NCBI GenBank assembly: GCA_020430675.1 | Contig: JAGQJJ010000272.1 | Span: 1 to 6,064, forward strand | From: Myxococcales bacterium | GTDB taxonomy: Bacteria; Myxococcota; Bradymonadia; UBA7976; UBA1532 | Length of the DNA: 6,064 bases | Direction: 5' to 3' | In this document: positions 1-5,381 of the stretch, piece by piece | Layout: each line of letters starts with the position of its first letter | Position numbering within the stretch: the first letter of the stretch is position 1 | Program-made: the position numbers and the translations under genes | The notes under the pieces: generated by a model | What the model was told of the DNA's origin: nothing | Databases searched by the model: none | The model's input: only the letters and a program-made list of their open reading frames with translations

Positions 1-1252
1 CCTGCTCGCCCGCGCCGCGGTCGAGGGCAAACGCGACCGTGCCGCCCGGTCGAATCGCCGGGTGGGTGCCGGCCACGCTGGCTTCCAGATCCTGCGGGTA
101 GTGATTCTGACCGCGCACGATCAGGATCTCTTTGATGCGCCCGGCGACAAAGAGGCGGCCGTCGTGCAGAAAGCCGCGGTCGCCCGTGCGCAGCCAGGGG
201 CCATCGCCGGCGGCGGTGCGCGCGCCGAAGGTCTCGGCGGTGGCCTTGGGCGCGTCCCAATAGCCCAGCCCCACCGACGGCCCGCGGACCCAGATCTCGC
301 CGATGTGATCCGATGGCAGCGCGCGATGGCTCTCGGGGTCGACGATGCGCAGCTCGGTCCCCGGCGCCGGCCGCCCGCAGCTCGCCACCTCGATGACCCG
401 CTCGGTGCCTTCGGCGGCGTCGACCACCCGATGCCGGGCGAGCGCTTCGCCGTCGAGCCGCAGGAATTGCCGTCGCTCGCCCGCCGGCTCGCCGGTCAGC
501 TTGGCGGTGGCTTCGGAGAGGCCCCAGGAATGGGAGAAGGCATCCGGGTTGAAGCCATGGGGCGCGAAGGCATCGATGAAGGCATCTTCGCTGGCTCGGC
601 GCACCGGCTCGGCGCCGTTGAGCGCCATCTGCCATGAGGACAGGTCGAGGCCGTCGAGCGCCTGTCGCTCGACCCGAGCGGCGGCGATGGCATAGGCGGT
701 GTCGGGCGCGATGCTATGGGTGCCTCGATAGCGGGCGATGGCTTGCAGCCAGCGCGCGGGGCGGCGGGCGAAGTCGGCCGCCGCCAGTGAGACGCAGTGA
801 AAGCCGGACCAGACCGGCATCGAGATGCCATAGACCAGACCCAGATCGTGAAACGTCGGCACCCAGCTCACCATGACGCTGTCGGGCGTGGGGCGATAGG
901 TCGCTTCGATGGCCCGGCAATTGGCGGCGAGTTGACGGTGGGTGAGCATCACCCCCTTCGGGTCGGCCGTTGAGCCGCTGGTGTATTGCAGGTAAGCCAG
1001 CGCGTCGGGCGATGGCATGTTGATGCCATCCGAAGTGCCCGTGATGCCATCGGTCGCCAGCCATGGCAGATCGTGAAGTGCATCGGGTGCCGCCTCGCGG
1101 ACGCCGAGCAATTCACGGACGGTGAGCACGACCGCGGCGCGGGCGTTGGCCGACACGGCGCGCAGGCGCGGCAGGCTGCGCTCGGGGCGCCGCGGGTCGG
1201 GCGGGCGTTCGGGCACGGCGACGACGCCGGCGAGGAAGCAGCGACGGTTGAA
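1..1252 (-). pseudogene. Fatty acyl-AMP ligase (FAAL), 5'-truncated and running off the left edge
   Basis: FAALs activate fatty acids with ATP to acyl-adenylates, usually handing them to acyl carrier domains for lipid or lipopeptide synthesis. The minus-strand frame is open from about 1252 to base 1 (about 415 codons). In order it shows the start-side FAAL motif LAGVVAVPERPPDPRR (about 1190-1234), the ATP-binding loop YTSGSTADPKG (953-985), the FAAL signature SWVPTFHDLG (about 838-870), NGAEPVR (about 599-619), WGLSEAT (about 506-526), WLRTGDRGF (about 170-197) and the hinge region GRIKEILIVRGQNHYPQDLE (about 85-145). NGAEP and RGxNHYPQDLE mark it as FAAL rather than an ordinary acyl-CoA ligase. 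The usual first ~75 residues are missing: homology stops at the junction with an AraC fragment on the other strand, and no plausible start lies there. The 3' end lies outside the window. The Tyr of the usual YGLAEAT motif is Trp here. Identity is near certain; that it is non-functional is inferred. Confidence 0.82.
1238..1252. other. Head-to-head junction of two truncated genes
   Basis: Minus-strand FAAL homology can be followed up to about 1240, where the FAAL pattern CLYAGVVAVP appears here as CFLAGVVAVP. Plus-strand AraC homology begins at about 1244 with TVEERVRAALLEG. Both genes have lost their 5' ends at the same point, with essentially no sequence between. The simplest reading is one deletion that removed the intergenic promoter region and both gene starts of a divergent pair. 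An inversion breakpoint or a misassembly is also possible. The exact base cannot be fixed without intact relatives. Confidence 0.7.
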
Positions 1253-1564
1253 GAGCGCGTGCGCGCCGCGCTGCTCGAAGGGCTGCCCGGCGGCCTGGTC
1301 GCCATGGAGGACATCGCCCGCCGCCTGGGCATGGGCAAGCGCACGCTGCAACGGCGGCTGGGCGCGGAGGACACGACCTATCAGAAGGTGCTGCAACAGA
1401 CCCGCGAGTCGCTCGCCCGGCATCATCTGGCCCGCACGCGCCTCGCCGCGGCCGAGATCGCCTTTCTGCTGGGCTTCGAGGAGCCCAACTCGTTTTATCG
1501 GGCCTTTCATGACTGGACGGGCATGACGCCGGACACCGCGCGGCAGGCGGCCGCACCGCGGTGA
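1241..1564 (+). pseudogene. AraC-family regulator, only the C-terminal DNA-binding domain left
   Basis: The plus-strand frame up to the TGA at 1562-1564 encodes about 107 recognisable residues of an AraC/XylS two-helix-turn-helix domain. The first helix-turn-helix is MEDIARRLGMGKRTLQRRL and the second is AAAEIAFLLGFEEPNSFYRAF followed by HDWTGMTPDTAR. This ending is typical of AraC regulators that carry an arabinose-binding-like N-terminal domain of about 220 residues. That domain is absent. The frame stays open back to an ATG at 986, but codons 986-1240 are the antisense of the FAAL gene and resemble no regulator, so that longer reading frame looks accidental. The fragment lies 95 bp upstream of the MarR gene on the same strand. 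An isolated DNA-binding domain could still act if expressed, but no promoter or start belonging to it is visible. Confidence 0.75.
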
Positions 1565-1593
1565 AGCCGTCGCCGGCGCGGCGATGGAGGTGA

Positions 1594-1623
1594 TTGCCGC
1601 CCTGGCTTCCCGCGGGGTAGTTT
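1594..1623 (+). promoter_or_regulatory. Weak candidate promoter of the MarR/EctR gene
   Basis: TTGCCG (1594-1599) could serve as a -35 box, with TAGTTT (1618-1623) as a poor -10 at 18-bp spacing. The -10 candidate runs into the inverted repeat at 1620-1635, as expected if a repressor blocked it. The -10 match is only about three of six bases, so this is tentative. Confidence 0.25.
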
Positions 1624-1635
1624 GCTGTCGCAAAC
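1620..1635. promoter_or_regulatory. Perfect inverted repeat, candidate operator for EctR
   Basis: GTTTGC-TGTC-GCAAAC has two perfect 6-bp arms around a 4-bp spacer. It lies in the 95-bp gap before the MarR gene and ends 24 bp upstream of the start codon. MarR-family dimers bind short palindromes that overlap their own promoters, and EctR proteins are known to bind near-palindromes in ect promoters. Position and symmetry are seen; binding is inferred. Outside this palindrome, no second copy was noticed in the window. Confidence 0.5.
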
Positions 1636-1647
1636 ATCTTCCGTCGC

Positions 1648-1662
1648 GGGAGGCTCGTTTTG
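1648..1662 (+). promoter_or_regulatory. Shine-Dalgarno and TTG start that fix the EctR N-terminus
   Basis: GGGAGG (1648-1653) stands 6 nt before a TTG codon (1660-1662). No in-frame ATG occurs near the expected N-terminus, and the protein from this TTG has the length and opening of a MarR regulator. TTG starts are usually weak, which would suit a low-abundance regulator. Confidence 0.7.
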
Positions 1663-2199
1663 GCTCAGGATCCCGAGAGCGCCCATGCGGTCTTGATCGC
1701 GATCCGGCAGATCGTGCGGCGCATCTCCGAGCACTCCAAGGCCCTCTCGCGCGACGTGGGGCTCACCGTGCCGCAGTTGTTGTGTCTCAAAGCCGTCGGA
1801 GAAGCGGGCGCCGATGAGGATGAGGTGACGGTGGTGCGGGTCGCCGAACGTGTGCAGCTCTCGGCGGCGACGGTCTCGCGCATCATCGATCGGCTCGCGC
1901 GCGCCGGCCTGGTGGCGCGCGAGCGGCGCTCACAAGATCGCCGGCGCGTCTGTCTGTCGCTGACGGCGGCGGGGCGTCGGCGCTTTGAGGCCCTGCCGAC
2001 GCCGTTGCAGGAGCAGTTCATGGTCCGCTTCTCGGGACTGCCGCGCGCCGAGCAGGCGGGGCTGCTCAACGCGCTGTCGCGCATCGCCGAGCTGATGGGC
2101 GCCACTGATCTCGACGCCTCGCCGATGCTGGCCTCCGACGATGACCTGCACTCCGAGGACGGCAAGCCTTCGCAGCCGAGGGTCAAGGCACGACGATGA
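1660..2199 (+). CDS. ectR: MarR-family transcriptional regulator, EctR type
   Basis: A 179-residue winged helix-turn-helix protein, expected to act as a dimer and to repress or tune the ectoine genes. The N-terminal dimerisation helix (VLIAIRQIVRRISEHSKAL, about residues 12-30) is followed by GLTVPQLLCL. The recognition helix is VAERVQLSAATVSRIIDRLA (about 61-80), and the wing contains RERRSQDRRRVCLSLTAAG (about 87-105). The LDASPML segment near residue 151 resembles EctR-type regulators as I remember them. The last ~20 residues form a charged tail. The start is the TTG at 1660 with a good ribosome site. The gene converges on the ect operon and its last 17 bases overlap the end of usp, leaving no room for a terminator. 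EctR genes usually lie upstream of ectA, so this placement at the distal end is atypical. Calling it EctR rests on family resemblance plus neighbourhood; a general MarR regulator is the alternative. Confidence 0.8.
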   Translation: MAQDPESAHAVLIAIRQIVRRISEHSKALSRDVGLTVPQLLCLKAVGEAGADEDEVTVVRVAERVQLSAATVSRIIDRLARAGLVARERRSQDRRRVCLSLTAAGRRRFEALPTPLQEQFMVRFSGLPRAEQAGLLNALSRIAELMGATDLDASPMLASDDDLHSEDGKPSQPRVKARR

Positions 2200-2626
2200 C
2201 CGGGCAGGCGGCGTGGTGCACCACGTAGTCGCTGACGCTGCCGAGCAGCAGGCTCTTGACGCGCCCCCGGCCGCGGCGGCCGATGGCCACCGCTTCGGCC
2301 TGATGGACGCGCGCGACCTCGACCAGCGCCGGTCCGGGTTTGCCTTCAACGGAGGCGGTCTCAACGTGGATGGCGGCGCCGCCGATGGCCGCCTGGCAAC
2401 GCGCGAGCAGCGCATCCGAGGCGGCGATCAGCCGGGCGCGCACCCGATTGACGTAGCTGCCATCGGCGGAGAGTTGCCCGGCGAGGCCGGCGACCTCGGG
2501 CGGCACATGCCAGGCGTGCGCCAGGATGAGGGTCAGGTCGCTGCCGGTGGCCATATGCTTGACGAACTCGACCACGCGGGTCGAGTCGGGGGAGTCGTCG
2601 ACGGCGACGACGATGCGGCTGAACAT
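2183..2626 (-). CDS. Universal stress protein, UspA/TeaD-like
   Basis: A 147-residue single-domain Usp protein, typical length for the family and cytosolic. It opens with the usual first strand MFSRIVVAVDDSPDS and ends with the nucleotide-binding signature G-x2-G-x9-G-S (GRRGRGRVKSLLLGS, about residues 115-129) before the last strand CPVIVVP. It therefore belongs to the ATP-binding Usp group. Its ATG directly follows the TGA of the symporter gene, and GGAG (2634-2637) stands 7 nt upstream, so it is the last gene of the operon and probably translationally coupled. In Halomonas elongata a Usp protein (TeaD), encoded next to the ectoine TRAP transporter genes teaABC, modulates that transporter. 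A similar role beside this different class of transporter is an inference from position. The 3' end overlaps the converging regulator gene by 17 bp. Confidence 0.88.
   Translation of the reverse strand: MFSRIVVAVDDSPDSTRVVEFVKHMATGSDLTLILAHAWHVPPEVAGLAGQLSADGSYVNRVRARLIAASDALLARCQAAIGGAAIHVETASVEGKPGPALVEVARVHQAEAVAIGRRGRGRVKSLLLGSVSDYVVHHAACPVIVVP
2212..2225. repeat. Perfect 14-bp palindrome inside the 3' end of usp
   Basis: CGTGGTGCACCACG reads identically on both strands and begins 13 bp after the EctR stop codon. In the usp frame it covers the Val-Val-His-His codons of YVVHHAACP, so codon use alone can explain it. It has no loop and no T-run, so it is not a normal terminator. Confidence 0.4.
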
Positions 2627-4099
2627 TCAGGTTCTCCGGGCTGGGGGGCCTGCGCCCTCGCCGACGGGCGGGCGGTCGCGGCCGACAAACATCGCCAGGG
2701 CGTAGATGATCAGCGGCACGGCGATGCCGGGCAGCGCCTTGAAGACGTCGTCGGCCCACGGCGACGCGCCCCACGCGATCACCGTGGCGATGCCCGAGGT
2801 CATCATCACCAGGGCGAGGCGCGCCGACAGCGGGCGGTGGGCGAGGCGGATGAGCAGGATGGGCCCCAGAGAAGCGCCCAGCGCCGACCAGGCGATCAGC
2901 ACCAGCGAGAAGACGCCCGAGGTGGCGGTCAGCGCGATGAGCAGCGCGAGGCCGGCGACGCTGAGGGTGGCGATCTTCGAGGCGTTGTAGGACTGGCTGA
3001 ACCGCGGCGCTACGTCTTGGGTGACGGCGGCCGAGCACGACAGAATCTGTGAGTCGGCGGTGCTCATCGTCGCCGAGAACAGGCCGGCGAGCATCACGCC
3101 GATCAGCAGCGGTGGCAGCATCTTGACCGACAAGGCGGGCAGTGCGCCCTCGGTGGCCACGGCAAGCGCCGTGTCGTCCAGGCCGGCGCCCAGGTCGGGC
3201 AGAAGGACGCGGGCATAGAGGCCGACGGCGAGCGCGCCGATGCTGAAGAAGGTGTACCAGGTGAAGTAGATGAGGCGCGCCCGCTTGATCGAGTCGGTGG
3301 CGTCGATGGCCATGAAGCGCACCAGGATGTGGGGCTGGCCGATGGTGGCGACGCCGCCGAACACAAAGCCGAGGATGTAGAGGCCGAGGCCAAAGGCCAG
3401 GCCGTTGGGGATGACATCGACCAGCGCAGGATCGAGCGCGCGCAGCGCGTCGAAGAGCGCGCCGGGACCGCCCACCTCCATCACGCAGGCCCCGAGCAGC
3501 AGCGCCATGGCGCCGATCATCACGATTGACTGCGCGGCGTCAGTCCAGATCGAGGCGCGGATGCCGCCTGACATGCAGTAGACGCTCACGATGACCACGC
3601 CAAGCGTCGAGCCCGCCCAGAGCGGCCAGTCGAACAAGGCGTGCAGCGTGGTGCTGCCGGCCTTGAGCTGCGCGGCCGCGTAGCCACCGAGGAAGAAGAA
3701 CGTCAGCAGGCCGGCGACCACGGCGATGGGGCGCGAGATGCGGCCGTTGCGGTCGGTGGCGAGCAGCGCTGGCACCGAGGCCGCGCCGACGTCTTCGCTC
3801 TGGGCGCGCACGCGCCGATGCACCCAGAACCAGGTCAGGAGGTCGCCCAGAATCCACCCGAAGGTGATCCAGACGGCTTCAATGCCTTGCCGCCAGGTGA
3901 AGCCGATGAGCCCGATGAACATATAGCCACTGTTATTGGTGGAGACCGCCGAGAGCGCGATCAGCCAGGGGCTCACGTCGCGGCTGGCGACCAGATAGTC
4001 TTCCGATGAGGTGGTCTTCACCCGCGAGGCGAGGGCGCCGATCGCGGTGAAGACGATGAGAAAGAAGAGAAAGCTGCTGATGATGAGGAGCTGGCTCAT
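2627..4099 (-). CDS. Sodium:solute symporter (SSS/PutP-like), probable compatible-solute importer
   Basis: A 490-residue inner-membrane protein with about 13 hydrophobic segments, the usual SSS size. It is expected to use the Na+ gradient to import a small solute. Family marks are LSAVSTNNSGYMFIGLIG in the first core helix (about residues 49-66), an aromatic-rich stretch with FFFLGGYAAAQL near 134-145, and FSATMSTADSQIL (341-353). Ser346 and Thr347 of the last match the sodium-site Ser-Thr pair known in proline carrier PutP. The residue matching PutP Asp55 is Asn55 here. The C-terminal 20 residues form a hydrophilic tail. The ATG overlaps the ectD stop as ATGA and there is no clear Shine-Dalgarno, so translation likely depends on coupling to ectD. 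Its place between ectD and usp suggests uptake or recapture of ectoine or hydroxyectoine. Proline or another osmolyte is possible, since SSS substrates cannot be read reliably from sequence. Confidence 0.87.
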   Translation of the reverse strand: MSQLLIISSFLFFLIVFTAIGALASRVKTTSSEDYLVASRDVSPWLIALSAVSTNNSGYMFIGLIGFTWRQGIEAVWITFGWILGDLLTWFWVHRRVRAQSEDVGAASVPALLATDRNGRISRPIAVVAGLLTFFFLGGYAAAQLKAGSTTLHALFDWPLWAGSTLGVVIVSVYCMSGGIRASIWTDAAQSIVMIGAMALLLGACVMEVGGPGALFDALRALDPALVDVIPNGLAFGLGLYILGFVFGGVATIGQPHILVRFMAIDATDSIKRARLIYFTWYTFFSIGALAVGLYARVLLPDLGAGLDDTALAVATEGALPALSVKMLPPLLIGVMLAGLFSATMSTADSQILSCSAAVTQDVAPRFSQSYNASKIATLSVAGLALLIALTATSGVFSLVLIAWSALGASLGPILLIRLAHRPLSARLALVMMTSGIATVIAWGASPWADDVFKALPGIAVPLIIYALAMFVGRDRPPVGEGAGPPARRT

Positions 4100-4989
4100 C
4101 GGCGCGGCGCTTCGGCGAGCGTGGCCTGCGGGGTGCGGGCGCCCAGAAACTCGGGCCGTGGGGGCATGTCGCCAAACGGCGCGACCAGCCGGTTTTCGAC
4201 GCTGTTGTAGACCAGAAAGACATTATGTCTCGGGAACGGTGACAGGTTGCCCGTCGAGCCATGCATGGCATTGCAGTCAAAGAGAATGACCGTGCCCGCG
4301 CCGCCGAGCGCCTGCACGATGCCACCGGTCTGCACCAATCGGGTGAGCGCTTGCGGGGCCGGTACGCCGTAACGTTGATTCTTGAGCGACTCCTTGTAGT
4401 GATCCCGGGGCGTCTCGCCCACACAGCGGACAAAGGCCCGATGAGAACCGGGCACGAGCATCAGGGGGCCGTTGACCGCGGTGTTCTCCGTCAGCAGGAC
4501 CGAGGCGCTCAGGGCCCGCATGCGCGGCATGCCATCTTCAATATGCCAGGTCTCGAAGTCGGAATGCCATGGAAACGCGCGGCCGTCGAAGCCTGGTTTG
4601 AAGTTGATGCGCGACTGGTGGATGTAGACCTCGCTGCCTAGAATCTGGCGCGCGGCGCCACGGATTCGGTGGTCCATGGCCAGCGCCCGCAGGGTGGGCG
4701 CGCGTTCGTGCACCTTGAAGATCGAGCGGATGGCATCGCTGTCGGGCTCGGTGGCGACCGCGTCGTCGGTCTGCCGATCGACGGTGGCTGCCAACCGATG
4801 CGCTTCGGCGAGGAAGCCATCGACCTCGGCCGCGTGGAAGAGATCAGGCAGGATTACGAAGCCATCGCGGTCATACCGGGCGAGCTGTTCGGCTCGCAGC
4901 GGGCCGGATTCATCGCCCCACCGGACCGGGTCATGCCGCGCGCCGATCTCCCATGGTGCGCCGGTGCGTGAGTGATAGACATCGAGCAT
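4096..4989 (-). CDS. ectD: Ectoine hydroxylase
   Basis: A 297-residue non-heme Fe(II)/2-oxoglutarate dioxygenase that converts ectoine to 5-hydroxyectoine using O2; length is normal for EctD. The family signature FPWHSDFETWHIEDGMP is present (about residues 139-155). The iron ligands are His142 and Asp144 there and His243 in AMHGS. The upstream QSRINFKPGF (125-134) carries conserved substrate and cofactor contacts. Other 2-oxoglutarate dioxygenases such as phytanoyl-CoA hydroxylases lack this signature, so the call is firm. The ATG (4987-4989) lies 2 nt after the ectC stop; the Shine-Dalgarno is weak, so coupling is likely. The stop overlaps the symporter start as ATGA. No truncation or missing key residue is seen. 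Confidence 0.97.
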   Translation of the reverse strand: MLDVYHSRTGAPWEIGARHDPVRWGDESGPLRAEQLARYDRDGFVILPDLFHAAEVDGFLAEAHRLAATVDRQTDDAVATEPDSDAIRSIFKVHERAPTLRALAMDHRIRGAARQILGSEVYIHQSRINFKPGFDGRAFPWHSDFETWHIEDGMPRMRALSASVLLTENTAVNGPLMLVPGSHRAFVRCVGETPRDHYKESLKNQRYGVPAPQALTRLVQTGGIVQALGGAGTVILFDCNAMHGSTGNLSPFPRHNVFLVYNSVENRLVAPFGDMPPRPEFLGARTPQATLAEAPRR

Positions 4990-4991
4990 GA

Positions 4992-5381
4992 TCAGGCTGA
5001 CTCGGCGATCAGCGGGTAGACGCCGTCTGCGTCGTGGGTCTCGGGGCCGGCGAGCGGTGGGTTGAAGACGCAGACCATTCGCATCTCGGTCTCGGCGTGC
5101 AGCACATGGGGGTCATGCGCATCCAGCGCGTAGACCGTGCCCGGCGTGATGGCAAAGGCTTCGCCCGTCGCCAACTGCTCGACGCGACCGTGGCCCTTGA
5201 TGCAGTAGACGGCCTCCAGGTGGTGCGTGTAGTGCATGCGGGTCGAGGTGCCGGCGCGGATGAGCGTGTCATGCAGCGAGAAGCCCAGGCCGGCGTCGCG
5301 CAGCAGCAGGCGACGGCTTGCCCAGTTCTCGGCGGTGACCGTGCGCGCGGGCGGTAGATCGGAGAGGCGACGGACGATCAC
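4992..5381 (-). CDS. ectC: L-ectoine synthase
   Basis: A 129-residue cupin-fold cyclase that closes N-gamma-acetyl-diaminobutyrate to ectoine with loss of water, the last step of ectoine synthesis. From the GTG start at 5379-5381 it begins MIVRRLSDL, as EctC proteins do, and has normal length. The residues matching the known metal ligands are all present: Glu56 in HHLEAVYC, Tyr84 in GTVYALD and His92 in DPHVLH. The start is chosen because it forms a GTGA overlap with the ectB stop and has GAGG (5389-5392) 7 nt upstream. A longer frame opening at 5417 would add 12 residues unlike any EctC and overlap ectB by 40 bp. The gene is followed after 2 nt by ectD. Confidence 0.97.
   Translation of the reverse strand: MIVRRLSDLPPARTVTAENWASRRLLLRDAGLGFSLHDTLIRAGTSTRMHYTHHLEAVYCIKGHGRVEQLATGEAFAITPGTVYALDAHDPHVLHAETEMRMVCVFNPPLAGPETHDADGVYPLIAESA

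Noticed and set aside
62..637. 191-codon plus-strand reading frame
   Set aside because: It is the antisense of well-conserved FAAL motifs, and its Gly/Arg/Ala-rich translation resembles no protein family.
986..1240. N-terminal part of a full-length AraC regulator
   Set aside because: The translation is the antisense of the FAAL coding sequence, including its ATP-binding loop, and shows no AraC-type N-terminal domain.
1568..1586. Hairpin TCGCC-GGCGC-GGCGA after the AraC fragment as a terminator
   Set aside because: The stem is only 5 bp and no T-run follows; such short GC repeats are expected by chance at this base composition.
2141..3052. 303-codon plus-strand reading frame
   Set aside because: It overlaps ectR and lies antisense to usp and the symporter; its Gly/Asp/Arg-rich composition is typical of frames created by high GC.
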